The translations under genes were made by a program, and so were the position numbers. The notes below the pieces were generated by a model that saw only the letters and a program-made list of their open reading frames with translations, did no database searches and was not told the origin of the DNA. From RGIG1918 sp045536045 (GTDB lineage: Bacteria; Cyanobacteriota; Vampirovibrionia; Gastranaerophilales; Gastranaerophilaceae), in assembly GCA_045536045.1 (NCBI GenBank), contig JAZSMU010000079.1, positions 1 to 56,418 on the forward strand: DNA of 56,418 nt. Reading direction: 5' to 3'. This document shows, in pieces, positions 1-9,185 of the stretch (position 1 is its first letter; each line of letters starts with the position of its first letter).

Positions 1-123
1 CATATATTCAAAATCCGCAGGCTTTAAAGACTCGTATATTTCTTCCCAGTTTTCATCTGCAAGGCAAAAATTTGCATTCAGCAAAAATAAAAAACTAAAA
101 ATTAAAATAAAAATTTTTTTCAT
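1..123 (-). CDS. Exported protein, N-terminal fragment (cut by window edge)
   Basis: The first 41 codons of a minus-strand gene run off the left edge of the window. The start MKKIFILIFSFLFLL is a basic n-region followed by a hydrophobic core, and a likely signal peptidase I site follows at CLA-DE near residue 22, so the product is probably exported. Nothing beyond residue 41 is visible and the family cannot be named. It is divergent from the maf gene with a 65-nt gap. No lipobox is seen, although a Cys lies just before the cleavage site. Confidence 0.75.
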   Translation of the reverse strand, partial: MKKIFILIFSFLFLLNANFCLADENWEEIYESLKPADFEYM

Positions 124-151
124 AGCTACTTATTAAGAAAATTCAACAATT

Positions 152-181
152 TTGTCAATATTAACTATCTAATGGTAACAT
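152..181 (+). promoter_or_regulatory. Candidate promoter of maf (possibly leaderless)
   Basis: TTGTCA (152-157), an 18-nt spacer and TAACAT (176-181) are followed 7 nt later by the ATG at 189. No Shine-Dalgarno sequence is present between them, so transcription may begin at or next to the start codon. The boxes match the vegetative consensus only partly. Confidence 0.4.
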
Positions 182-188
182 ATCATTT

Positions 189-2105
189 ATGGAAAATAAA
201 GTTTTTGAGGCTAATTTAGGGGAAATTTCCAAATACAATAAAGCTTTGTCTGATAGAATTTTGTTTCTTAATTCATTTAGACAAAATATTGAATTATGCC
301 AAAACCAAAATGGCGAATATAACCTTTCTGTTAATGGAATTTTGATACATTCAACAAAATCAGCAACTGAAGAAGCCAAAGAAATTGTTAATAAAATTTC
401 TAATATTGATGAAGAAAATTCAATTTTTGTTCTTTTTGGAATTGGGTTAGGATATTTGCTAGATGAGTTTTATACAAGGGCAAAAGGGCAAATAATTCTT
501 TTTGAACCTAATATAGAAATTTTAAAATCAACATTAGAAATTGTTGAATTGTCGCATATTTTAAAAGATATTAAAATTGTTGATAATTTTAATGATTTAA
601 AGAAAATTCTTTATTCAACAAGCGAAAAAGAAACAAAAATTAGCGTTTCTTTCCTAAATTCTTATTGGAATGTGTATAAAGCTGAAATTGTTGAAACTGC
701 AAAAGAAATTGAGCATATTCAAGGAGCTTATTTTGCAGGCGAAAAAATGATTATTGAAATTGGAAGAGATGCAATAAACAACACTTTGAATAATCTTAAA
801 TATTTTTCAAATGCAACTTTTATTGGAGATTTGAGAGGAATTTTAAAAGATAAAACAGCTTTAATAACATCTGCTGGACCAAGTTTAGGAAAAAATATTG
901 AAAAAATTAAAAAATATAGAGATAAATTTGTCATATTTTCTATTGGTGCTGCATACAAAACTCTTGTAAACAACGGCATTCAGCCAGATTTTTTGTCTAT
1001 AATTGAGCCTAGAAACACAATTGGGCAAATTGAAGGTCTTGATATAAGTAATGTTAGTTTAATTTTAGAGCCTGCAACAAACCCAAATATTTGGGAATTG
1101 CCTGCAAAAAGAAAAATTTTATTCTTATCTAAAGAAAATTTCATAAATGATTGGCTTTCTGGCTCTTTAGGTTTGAATAATTCGCAATTAAAAATTTTTG
1201 GCACTGTTTCTTATTGTTCATTATTGGCTGCACAATTTATGGGTGCTAAAAACATAGTTTTAATTGGGGAAGATTTAGCTTATAGCGATTCAAAATGCTA
1301 TGCAAAAGGAAGTGCATACGAAGAATTAGAATGTATTTTTGATGAGGAAATTGGAAAATATAAAATTGTTCCAAAAGATAAGGAAAAATATCTGCTCTCA
1401 CTTTTAGGTGCTGAAAATATTAACAACGAAACAAAAAGAATATACGCAGACAATTATCTTAAAACTTTAAATGATAATTTATATACTGTTATGGGGCAAA
1501 ATGGCGAAAAACTGCCTACTCAAACAGCTTATGCAATGTTTGTAAAGCATCATGAAGAGTTTGCACAACAAAATTATGGTATTTTTGGACCTCAAGCAAA
1601 ATTAATAAATTCTTCAACGGGTGGTGCTCAGATAAATGGTTTTGAAAATATTGATGTTGAAGAAGTTGCACTTAAAATTGCTTCAGATAACAACAAATAT
1701 GAATTAAGCGAAAAATTTATCCAAATGGATAATATAAAAAATAAAATGTTGCCTCTAGAAAATGATATAAATTCTGGCACAAACGACATTTTAGAGCTTT
1801 TTGAATTGGCACAATCAATTTCTTTGGAATTTAAAAGAAGAAGAATTGTTACTGATAATATTCAAAAAATGCTGGATAAATTGGATGAAAAAAATAAAAT
1901 TTATAGAGCAAAATATCTTAAATATGGTAGTATAGTTTATTATATCTTCTTGGAGTTTTATACAGAGTTTAATAAAATTACAAGAAGCAAGGATGCCAAA
2001 AAAATATTACAAGCTCAAGAAGCTATTCAACAGTTTATTAATGCAGTTAATGATATTTCAAGGCATTATAGAGAAATGATAGAAATAATTAAGGGGAGAA
2101 AATAA
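189..2105 (+). CDS. maf: Motility-associated factor (Maf) glycosyltransferase, DUF115 family
   Basis: Maf/MptE-like proteins transfer nonulosonic (pseudaminic or legionaminic) acid sugars to flagellin in other flagellated bacteria. The diagnostic DUF115 core lies around residues 215-380: a nucleotide-binding-like loop ITSAGPSLGKN, then IGAAYKTLVNNGIQPDF and a conserved IEPRN. A Rossmann-like segment FVLFGIGLGYLLDEF near residue 80 is also typical, and the C-terminal 150 residues are helical. At 638 aa the length is normal. The gene leads a run of plus-strand genes ending in fliR, which fits a flagellar role. Flagellin itself is not in the window, so the substrate is inferred. The start at 189 has no Shine-Dalgarno sequence. 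Confidence 0.85.
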   Translation: MENKVFEANLGEISKYNKALSDRILFLNSFRQNIELCQNQNGEYNLSVNGILIHSTKSATEEAKEIVNKISNIDEENSIFVLFGIGLGYLLDEFYTRAKGQIILFEPNIEILKSTLEIVELSHILKDIKIVDNFNDLKKILYSTSEKETKISVSFLNSYWNVYKAEIVETAKEIEHIQGAYFAGEKMIIEIGRDAINNTLNNLKYFSNATFIGDLRGILKDKTALITSAGPSLGKNIEKIKKYRDKFVIFSIGAAYKTLVNNGIQPDFLSIIEPRNTIGQIEGLDISNVSLILEPATNPNIWELPAKRKILFLSKENFINDWLSGSLGLNNSQLKIFGTVSYCSLLAAQFMGAKNIVLIGEDLAYSDSKCYAKGSAYEELECIFDEEIGKYKIVPKDKEKYLLSLLGAENINNETKRIYADNYLKTLNDNLYTVMGQNGEKLPTQTAYAMFVKHHEEFAQQNYGIFGPQAKLINSSTGGAQINGFENIDVEEVALKIASDNNKYELSEKFIQMDNIKNKMLPLENDINSGTNDILELFELAQSISLEFKRRRIVTDNIQKMLDKLDEKNKIYRAKYLKYGSIVYYIFLEFYTEFNKITRSKDAKKILQAQEAIQQFINAVNDISRHYREMIEIIKGRK

Positions 2106-2918
2106 ATGGTAAATTCTATGGAAATTAAAGAATTGGCAACAATTGGTATTTTTGGTGGAAGTGGTTTTTATAGCTTTTTAGAAGATGTTGAAGAAATTGA
2201 AGTTGATACTCCATATGGGGCTCCATCAGATAAAATTACACTAGGAACAATTGCAGGCAAAAAAGTTGCTTTTATGCCTCGTCATGGAAAAAGCCATAAT
2301 TTAACTCCTGCAGATGTAAATTATCGTGCAAATGTTTGGGCAATGAAATCAATAGGTTGTAAACATGTTATAAGCCCTTGTGCAGCAGGAAGCTTGCAAA
2401 AACATGTTAAACCAGGCGACATTGTTTTTTGCGACCAATATGTAAACTGGACAAATGGAAGAAAAGATACATTCTATGATGGTCCTGTTGTAACACATGT
2501 TTCTGCAGCAGACCCATATTGCCCAGAGCTTCGCGAATTAGCTATTAAATGTGCTCAAAAACTTGGCTTAGAACACCACACAACAGGAACAGTTGTTGTA
2601 ATTCAAGGACCACGTTTTAGCACAAAAGCTGAAAGCAAATTTTTCACAAATCAAGGTTGGGAAGTTATTAATATGACTCAATATCCAGAAGCACACCTTG
2701 TCAAAGAATTGGATATGTGCCCATTGAATATCTCATTAATTACAGACTATGATGCTGGTCTTGTTGCAGATTGCTACCCTGTTTCTCATAGTGCTGTTTT
2801 AGAAATATTCAAAAATAACATTTCAAATCTTCAAAAATTATTGTGGGAAATCGTTGCAAACTTGGATGAGAAAAAAGATTGCAACTGCAAAAATACAAGT
2901 AAAAATTCGGTGGCATAA
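2106..2918 (+). CDS. mtaP: S-methyl-5'-thioadenosine phosphorylase
   Basis: Cleaves methylthioadenosine, the by-product of polyamine synthesis and other SAM-consuming reactions, with phosphate to adenine and methylthioribose-1-phosphate. Family signatures are clear: FGGSGFY phosphate loop at the N-terminus, MPRHGKSHNLTP, SPCAAGSL, VVVIQGPRFSTKAES, the base and ribose site VINMTQYPEA and TDYDAGL. The NMTQYPEA form separates MtaP from purine nucleoside phosphorylases, one of which is encoded separately at 13192-13992. At 270 aa it is full length. The ATG directly follows the maf stop and has a GGGGAG ribosome-binding site; a second ATG at 2118 is possible. The C-terminus ends in a Cys- and Asn-rich tail. 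Confidence 0.93.
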   Translation: MVNSMEIKELATIGIFGGSGFYSFLEDVEEIEVDTPYGAPSDKITLGTIAGKKVAFMPRHGKSHNLTPADVNYRANVWAMKSIGCKHVISPCAAGSLQKHVKPGDIVFCDQYVNWTNGRKDTFYDGPVVTHVSAADPYCPELRELAIKCAQKLGLEHHTTGTVVVIQGPRFSTKAESKFFTNQGWEVINMTQYPEAHLVKELDMCPLNISLITDYDAGLVADCYPVSHSAVLEIFKNNISNLQKLLWEIVANLDEKKDCNCKNTSKNSVA

Positions 2919-3181
2919 TGATAGGTTATTCAATAATAAAACTTTTAGATTTGTATTCAACCCTTTTGATTGCTAGGATTTTACTCACTTGGGTTCCTAA
3001 CATAAATTGGGAAAAGCAACCATTTTTGGGCTTAAAAAAAATTGCTGATATATATCTAGAGCCATTTAAAAAAGTTATTCCACCTGTTGGAATGCTTGAT
3101 ATTTCGCCTATTGTGGCTTTCATTGTGCTTAATATAATAAGATTTTTATTAGTTAAAATCTTTGTTGCACTTGGAATTTAA
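2918..3181 (+). CDS. YggT/Ycf19-family membrane protein
   Basis: Small integral membrane protein of 87 aa with two hydrophobic helices (about residues 5-22 and 62-84) around a polar loop. The patterns ARILLTWVPN, YLEPFKKVIPPVG and DISPIVAFIVLN are characteristic of the YggT family (Ycf19 in plastids and cyanobacteria), linked in other organisms to cell-division or envelope functions and osmotic stress. The exact function is not settled. The start overlaps the mtaP stop (TAATG), so it is translationally coupled. Its position between mtaP and fliR is probably operon convenience. Confidence 0.85.
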   Translation: MIGYSIIKLLDLYSTLLIARILLTWVPNINWEKQPFLGLKKIADIYLEPFKKVIPPVGMLDISPIVAFIVLNIIRFLLVKIFVALGI

Positions 3182-3204
3182 AGGACAATCATTAAAGGGT
3201 AAAA

Positions 3205-3984
3205 ATGGACCAATTTCTTGTAAGTTTTGCAAAAATATTTCCTGAAATTAACCTTGCACTAGGCACAGGGATAATGATTTTTGCAAGAATGATTGGTCTA
3301 TTTCGTTTTGCTCCAATTTTTAACTCAAAATTAATTCCAACAATTGCAAAAATTCCACTAGCACTTATTTTGACAATTATTTGCACAATGGTTATAAAAC
3401 CTGCCCCAATTCCAGCTGGAACTTCAATAATTCTTTGCGTTTGTTTAAATTTTGCAGTTGGTGCAATTATAGGCTACATTGTAAATTGCATTATAGCTGC
3501 AATTTCAGCAGGTGGCGACATTATAAATGTTCAAATGGGTCTATCTTCTGCAATGGTTTTAGACCCAACAAGCAAAACCCAGACTTCAGTTGTTGGTAAT
3601 TATTTTACCTATCTTGGCTTTATAATTTTTATGCAAGTTGGTGGTTTGTATTGGGTTATTGAAGCTTTTATTAGAAGTTTTAAAGTTTTTCCAATGTATG
3701 CGACTGCAATTCCACTTGAATCAATTATAAATATGGATTATTTAATTCAAATTACAAGTAATGTTTTGTTTATGGGTATGCAAATTGGTGGTCCTGTTTT
3801 GCTTGCAACACTCGGGCAAGACATTATTTTAGGTATAATTTCAAAAACTGCACCACAAGTTAATGTGTTTCAATTAAGCTTTCTATTCAAGCCAATTTTA
3901 GGTGCTTTAATTATGATTTGGATTTTGCCTATGCTTGTAAATGTTATTAATGAATATATAACTTCTTACGCACAAATTTTCTAA
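3205..3984 (+). CDS. fliR: Flagellar export apparatus protein FliR
   Basis: Inner-membrane component of the flagellar type III export gate, which forms the core channel with FliP and FliQ. The 259-aa product has about six hydrophobic helices. Typical FliR motifs include the N-terminal ARMIGLFRFAPIFNSK, the central GDIINVQMGLSSAMVLDP and the C-terminal PQVNVFQLSFLFKPILG. An AAAGGGT ribosome-binding site precedes the ATG. fliP, fliQ, flhA and flhB are not in the window, so the export genes are scattered in this genome. The 3' end overlaps the stop of the convergent CheW gene by 4 nt. Confidence 0.95.
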   Translation: MDQFLVSFAKIFPEINLALGTGIMIFARMIGLFRFAPIFNSKLIPTIAKIPLALILTIICTMVIKPAPIPAGTSIILCVCLNFAVGAIIGYIVNCIIAAISAGGDIINVQMGLSSAMVLDPTSKTQTSVVGNYFTYLGFIIFMQVGGLYWVIEAFIRSFKVFPMYATAIPLESIINMDYLIQITSNVLFMGMQIGGPVLLATLGQDIILGIISKTAPQVNVFQLSFLFKPILGALIMIWILPMLVNVINEYITSYAQIF

Positions 3985-5003
3985 TTAATTTGAAGTTTTT
4001 CTGCTCTGAATAATTCTTTTGGCTTGATTATCGTGTAAACTTCTTCATCTTTAACGAAATTCAAAAATTCTACTCTGTCTTCTTGCCCTCTGTTTGTTTC
4101 AAATTTTTCAATTTCTTCTTCAAGATTTATACTTTCGCCAATTTTATCAGCAAGAACCCCAATGTTATAATCTTGATTTTCCAAAATCATAACAATTGAG
4201 CCATTTTTAACCTCTGTTTTTCCTGTGTTTATAAATTTTTCAAGGTCAACAATAGGTATAAATTCTCCTTTTATGTTTAAAAGCCCCATCATAAAGTTTT
4301 GCACATTTGGAATTTTGGTAATTTTATCGTTTTGGTTTAATTTATAAAAATATTTAACATCTGAAATTTCTGTGCAATATTTATTCCCATTAATTTCAAA
4401 AATAATTGCATCTTTATCATCATAGCAATGAACAAGCTCTTCTAAGCTTTCTTTGTTTAAATATTCTTCTTTTCTAGTTTTTAAAATAGCTAATACTTCT
4501 TCATTAACAGGATACAGATTTTCTGTTTTGCTTATATTTACATCTTGTGCTATAGAAGTCCTAATTTTGTTATCAACGGCGTTTAAATCTAGTGTTGTAA
4601 CAATGTTATTTTCATAGCTAAAGAATGCTTCAGAGAAACTGTTTTCGTTTTTATATGGAGATAATTTGATGGAATTTATATCAATTTTTTTGTTTCCAAT
4701 GATTTCATCAACAATAATTGCAAAAATAGAATCTTCCAAACAAACAATTAAAATTTTATTGTCTAAAGTGTAGGGTGTTGTTTCAATTTCAAATAAACTT
4801 TTTAAATCTACAACATTTATGAAATATGAACCGTATTTTATAATCCCCGCAACATCTTTTGGTAATTTTTCAGGGATTTCAAGCTCAATAAATTTGATTA
4901 TTTCTAATATTCTATTAGGTAAAATTGAATAAAGTTTTCCGTTTAAACTAAAAATAAACAGCTCTTCTTCTTTTTCTTTAGAATAATCTTCAAGATATTT
5001 CAT
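3981..5003 (-). CDS. Tandem CheW-domain coupling protein
   Basis: A 340-aa protein made of two CheW-like beta-barrel domains (about residues 13-150 and 205-335). The first starts LFIFSLNGKLYSILPNRILEII and the second AIIFEINGNKYCTEI; the second contains LLNIKGEFIPIVDLEKF, a classic CheW pattern. CheW links chemoreceptors to the CheA kinase in the membrane-associated array. It is divergent from the receptor gene at 5095, placing the receptor, coupler and kinase together. I start at 5003 because AAAGGA lies 5 nt upstream of this ATG; a start 11 codons further upstream lacks such a site. Single-domain CheW is the norm. A two-domain protein could bridge two receptor or kinase units. Confidence 0.85.
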   Translation of the reverse strand: MKYLEDYSKEKEEELFIFSLNGKLYSILPNRILEIIKFIELEIPEKLPKDVAGIIKYGSYFINVVDLKSLFEIETTPYTLDNKILIVCLEDSIFAIIVDEIIGNKKIDINSIKLSPYKNENSFSEAFFSYENNIVTTLDLNAVDNKIRTSIAQDVNISKTENLYPVNEEVLAILKTRKEEYLNKESLEELVHCYDDKDAIIFEINGNKYCTEISDVKYFYKLNQNDKITKIPNVQNFMMGLLNIKGEFIPIVDLEKFINTGKTEVKNGSIVMILENQDYNIGVLADKIGESINLEEEIEKFETNRGQEDRVEFLNFVKDEEVYTIIKPKELFRAEKLQIN

Positions 5004-5063
5004 ATTTTTCCTTTGTTTTGAGTATGCAAATTTCAAGATATTTAATATAATAGAACATGGTTA

Positions 5064-5071
5064 ATTATACT
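5064..5071. promoter_or_regulatory. Overlapping divergent -10 boxes between cheW and mcp
   Basis: The stretch ATTATACT reads TATACT (5066-5071) on the plus strand and TATAAT (5064-5069) on the minus strand, so the two divergent chemosensory genes may share a promoter core in the 91-nt gap. No strong -35 box is visible on either strand. Confidence 0.35.
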
Positions 5072-5094
5072 CTATTTTTTCATAAGGAGTCTAT

Positions 5095-6141
5095 ATGGAT
5101 AAAATATTCAAGAATTTTGAGAGTTTAAAAAGTCTTTTAAACAAAAAACAACTTTTAGATAGTGTTTTTATAACTTTAGTTTTTCTTGTTGTTTTTTCTA
5201 TTGTATTTTTTACAAACCCATCAAAAACATTTATGACCCTTGTGTTTGTTCTTGGTGTAATTTCGGCACTTTTGCTTTTACATATTTCAAAAACAATATC
5301 TACAACAATGTCTAAAAAGGCAATAAATGAAATTGTTGATGAAACAACAGTTGAAACAGGAAAAATAGGCGAAACTATAAATAACCAAAATGAAATTATT
5401 AACTCAAGCATAATGAAATTATCATCATTAAGATTTGTTGTAGAAAATCTTTCTCAACTAAATGATAAAATGGCTGATTTGATTGATGTAGCACAAGATA
5501 AGGCAGACGAATCTTTGAATTTCTCTAATTTAAAAAATCAAAATATTCAAGCAAATATTGAAAAAATGTTTGTTATTCGTCATAAAATTCAAACAATTGC
5601 AGAATTAATTTTAGAATTATCAGATTTTATTCAATTAATTTCATCAACTACAGGAATCGTTGAAGATATTGCAGAGCAAACAAACTTACTTGCTCTAAAC
5701 GCTGCTGTTGAGGCTGCAAGGGCAGGAGAACATGGAAAAGGCTTTGCAGTTGTCGCAGGCGAAATTAGAAAACTTGCAGATGAATCTAAGCAAGCAACTG
5801 CAAAAATTTCATCTTTAATTCAAGATATTCGTCAAACTGCAAACTCAACAGTTATGGCAACAGAAGAAGGAACAAAAGAAATTGAATCTGGAATTGATTT
5901 AGCTCAAGATATAGGTGTTGATATTACAAATCTTGTTGCAATAATTGGTGAAGTTTTAAACAAAGTTCAAGAAGTTAATTCTTCAAACACAAAAATTAAA
6001 GACGATACTAAAAAAACAACAGAATACATTGAAGATATTGAAGAGTTATTAAAAAATAATTATTCTGAAAACCAAAAAAATGTTAAAACATTAGACGATT
6101 TAAACAAAATATCTGATACTTTCAAAAATTCCGTTAATTAA
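5095..6141 (+). CDS. Minimal methyl-accepting chemotaxis protein without sensor domain
   Basis: Two transmembrane helices (about residues 21-40 and 46-65) are separated by only about five residues, so there is no periplasmic ligand-binding domain and no recognisable HAMP domain. The rest is a cytoplasmic coiled coil with the signalling tip around residues 195-240, including EQTNLLALNAAVEAARAGEH and GFAVVAGEIRKLADES, which binds CheW and CheA. At 348 aa it is shorter than standard receptors. AAGGAG lies upstream of the ATG. CheA follows after 8 nt, so the two are co-transcribed. Sensing must come from the membrane, the cytoplasm or a partner protein. No CheR or CheB gene is nearby. Confidence 0.9.
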   Translation: MDKIFKNFESLKSLLNKKQLLDSVFITLVFLVVFSIVFFTNPSKTFMTLVFVLGVISALLLLHISKTISTTMSKKAINEIVDETTVETGKIGETINNQNEIINSSIMKLSSLRFVVENLSQLNDKMADLIDVAQDKADESLNFSNLKNQNIQANIEKMFVIRHKIQTIAELILELSDFIQLISSTTGIVEDIAEQTNLLALNAAVEAARAGEHGKGFAVVAGEIRKLADESKQATAKISSLIQDIRQTANSTVMATEEGTKEIESGIDLAQDIGVDITNLVAIIGEVLNKVQEVNSSNTKIKDDTKKTTEYIEDIEELLKNNYSENQKNVKTLDDLNKISDTFKNSVN

Positions 6142-6149
6142 GGAGAGCT

Positions 6150-9100
6150 ATGGAATTAAGCGAGAGTGAACTTAATGAGATTTTAAATATTTTCAAGTCT
6201 GAAGGTCTTGAAATACTTGAAGTTATGGACAATAAGCTTCTCCAGCTTGAAAGAGATTTGGAAAATAAGGAGCTTGTTCTTGAGCTATTTAGAGATGCTC
6301 ATAGTATAAAAGGCTCTGCTAGAATGCTTGGCTATAACTCAATTCAAAATCTTGTTCATAAAGTTGAAGATATTTTTGGCTTTTTTAGAGATTATAAAAT
6401 TAAACCAAATTCAGATAATTTAGATGTTATCGCAAAAACTCTTAACTATGTTAAATTTTTAATTGAAAAAACTGTTGAAAATAAGGCAGAATTTTTTGAT
6501 GAATCTTATGAATATTATCTAAATTCTCTTTTAGAAGTCATAGATTCTAAAGAAGAATTTAAAACAGTTGAAGTTATTGAAGATACAACAACTCAAACAT
6601 ACGAAGAAAATCCTTATGTTAAAGTTGAAAGTTATTTATACGAGCTAATTTTAAACTATACCCTAATTAAAAAGCACTCAAATCTTGAACATTTAAAAGC
6701 GATTGAAAAAGCAACTTTGGCTCTTGAGGGTGTTTCAGGGGATATTAATATTGAAAATTTTAATTTAAAAGTTGATGAAATAAAGAAAACAATTTCTGAA
6801 ATTAAAGAAAGGAATTTTTCTTCAACAAATGATGCAAATGAATTGCTCATAGAGCTAGATTCAAGAATTAGTGAAATTATTTCTTTATACACAGACTACT
6901 GTTTAAACAATAAAATTCAATCAATGGATTTTTATGAAAAAGTTTTTTCTGAAATTGAAAAACAAGTTAAAACTAAAAAGCAAACAACCTCAAAAGTTTC
7001 AGATGAAATTAAATTTTTGATAGAAAATATTTCAAATCTTCAAGAAAATCCTGCTTTAATTGATGCAGTTGAAACAAGCTTGAAAAAAATAATTATTGCT
7101 CTAAGTGCTCATAAAGATAATAATTTCTTCAGGTCAATTCTAACTACTTTTGAGTTGTATAAAAAGTCTGGTAGAGTTGTTGAAAGAGATACAAGAAAAG
7201 GCGTTTGCGACCTTTTGAATGAATACATTGAAACGCCATCTCAAAAAAGAGCTGAAGACCTAGAATTATTTATTCAAAGAGCAGAAATTATTTATAATAT
7301 TGCACATATTAACATTAAAAGTGTTCAAAATAATTTAACTGAGCCAAAAAGGCAATCAGACAAATCTAGAGATTGGTTTGTTAATATTGATACGAGTGCA
7401 ATTAAAACTCTTAGAGTTGATAGCTCTAAGCTTGATATGCTTGTAAATGGCATAGGAGAGCTTATTGTTAATAGAATTAAAAACTCTGAACAAGTCCTTT
7501 TAGCCAAAAAAATCCAAAGTGATTTTATAGATTGGCAAAAAGGATGGAGTAAGTTTGGTCATTTTATGAAATATTTTGATAGAAAATATCTATCAACTTC
7601 AATGAGCAGAGAAGACGCTTATCAAGGAGCAATTTCATATAATAAACAGCTTATTTCTTTATATGCAAATCAAACAAACAAACTTCATAAAATTTTTGCC
7701 CAACTAGATAAATTGTATCAAACAATGCAAGAGCAAGAAGTTGGTTTAGGAACAATTACCAACGAGCTTGAATCAATGGTTAAAAATATGCGTATTTTGC
7801 CTCTTGCAACGATATTCCATCTTTTCCCTAGAATGGTGCATAACCTTGCAAAAGATAAGGGCAAAAATATTGAATTTAAAATTCATGGTAGCGAAGTTAG
7901 TGCTGATAAAAAAATTATTGAAGACATAAAAATTCCAATAATGCATATTTTAAGAAATTCAATTGACCATGGAATAGAATCTCCAGATGAAAGAAAAGCA
8001 CTTGGAAAATCCGAAACAGGCTTAATTCAAGTTTTGGCAGAACATAGAGAAGATAAAATTATAATTACAATTAAAGATGATGGCAGAGGCTTAGATGTTC
8101 AAAAGATTAAAGAAAAAGCCATTGAAAAAGGAATTTTAACCACAACAGAAGCTGAAAAACTTCCACAAGAACAGTTAGTGAATCTTGTTTATTATCCTGG
8201 ATTTTCTACGGAATCAACTATTACAGACTTGTCTGGAAGAGGATTAGGACTTGATATTGTTCACACTAAAATTTCTCAATTGAATGGCAGAATTGATATA
8301 ACATCTGAATATCAAGTTGGAACAGTTGTAACGATTGAGCTTCCTGCGACAATGGCTACAATTAAGTCTTTTGTGGCTCTTGAAGCTGATGAATTGTTTG
8401 CTTTTTCTGCTTCAAGTATAAAAACAGTTGTTCGTGTTTATACAGAAGAAGTGTTTACAAAAGATGACAGAAGCTATTTTGTTTTTGCAGATAGAGTTAT
8501 CCCTGTTTATACATTATCTCAAATTTTAGGCTATGAAAACGCTCCTAGAAGAGAAGAAAAACACACTCTTTTGATTATTGAATCTGATAATTCGCAAATT
8601 GGTATTATTGTTGAAAAATTAATTGGTGAAGAAGAAATATTGTTCAAAAAATTACCTGAGCCATTCCACAAAATTAAAAATATTTCAGGGATTACAACAC
8701 TTGCAAATGGTTCTAGTTGCTTAATTTTGAATATGACAGATATTATGTCTAAATCTGAAAAAAGAAGCAGTGCTGGAATTGTTGTTGAAAATGTCCAAAC
8801 AATTTTTGAAGAACATAGAAAATATGAAATTCTTGTTGTGGATGATTCTAGAACAACAAAACTTCTTGAAAAAAATATTTTAGAAGCTCAGGGCTATAAG
8901 GTTCGTATTGCAACAAATGCGATAGACGCACTTGAGATTATGAAAAGAACCCATTTTGATTTAATTGTAACAGATAACGATATGCCAAATATGACAGGCT
9001 ATGAGTATGTTCAAGAAATTAGAAAAGATGTTAATTATAAAAGCACTCCAATTTTGGTATTGTCTTCAAACGATAAGAACATCTGGTGGCCAAAATTCCA

Positions 9101-9185
9101 ACAAGTTGGAGCAAATGCATATATTCAAAAATCTGAATTTAATCAAGAATATTTTGTCAGGACTGTTAATGAGTTATTAAAATGA
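6150..9185 (+). CDS. cheA: Hybrid chemotaxis histidine kinase CheA with C-terminal receiver
   Basis: Kinase of the local chemosensory array. Domains in order: HPt (about 1-105, phosphorylated His51 in DAHSIKGSARMLG), a long helical linker (about 150-400), dimerisation helices (about 410-570), HATPase (about 585-735, N-box LRNSIDHGIESPDERK, G-boxes DDGRGLD and GRGLGLDIV), CheW-like (about 740-870) and a receiver (about 890-1011; Asp942 in VTDNDMP, ILVVDDSRTT, Lys in YIQKSE). The CheA-REC layout resembles PilL or PixL of twitching and phototaxis systems as much as flagellar CheA. No free CheY is encoded here. AAGGAGAG precedes the start, and the 3' end overlaps the HD gene by 4 nt. Confidence 0.93.
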   Translation: MELSESELNEILNIFKSEGLEILEVMDNKLLQLERDLENKELVLELFRDAHSIKGSARMLGYNSIQNLVHKVEDIFGFFRDYKIKPNSDNLDVIAKTLNYVKFLIEKTVENKAEFFDESYEYYLNSLLEVIDSKEEFKTVEVIEDTTTQTYEENPYVKVESYLYELILNYTLIKKHSNLEHLKAIEKATLALEGVSGDINIENFNLKVDEIKKTISEIKERNFSSTNDANELLIELDSRISEIISLYTDYCLNNKIQSMDFYEKVFSEIEKQVKTKKQTTSKVSDEIKFLIENISNLQENPALIDAVETSLKKIIIALSAHKDNNFFRSILTTFELYKKSGRVVERDTRKGVCDLLNEYIETPSQKRAEDLELFIQRAEIIYNIAHINIKSVQNNLTEPKRQSDKSRDWFVNIDTSAIKTLRVDSSKLDMLVNGIGELIVNRIKNSEQVLLAKKIQSDFIDWQKGWSKFGHFMKYFDRKYLSTSMSREDAYQGAISYNKQLISLYANQTNKLHKIFAQLDKLYQTMQEQEVGLGTITNELESMVKNMRILPLATIFHLFPRMVHNLAKDKGKNIEFKIHGSEVSADKKIIEDIKIPIMHILRNSIDHGIESPDERKALGKSETGLIQVLAEHREDKIIITIKDDGRGLDVQKIKEKAIEKGILTTTEAEKLPQEQLVNLVYYPGFSTESTITDLSGRGLGLDIVHTKISQLNGRIDITSEYQVGTVVTIELPATMATIKSFVALEADELFAFSASSIKTVVRVYTEEVFTKDDRSYFVFADRVIPVYTLSQILGYENAPRREEKHTLLIIESDNSQIGIIVEKLIGEEEILFKKLPEPFHKIKNISGITTLANGSSCLILNMTDIMSKSEKRSSAGIVVENVQTIFEEHRKYEILVVDDSRTTKLLEKNILEAQGYKVRIATNAIDALEIMKRTHFDLIVTDNDMPNMTGYEYVQEIRKDVNYKSTPILVLSSNDKNIWWPKFQQVGANAYIQKSEFNQEYFVRTVNELLK

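Noticed and set aside
3381..3599. Cys/Asn-rich 72-codon plus-strand frame inside fliR
   Set aside because: It is an out-of-frame reading of fliR, which has clear family motifs across the same bases.
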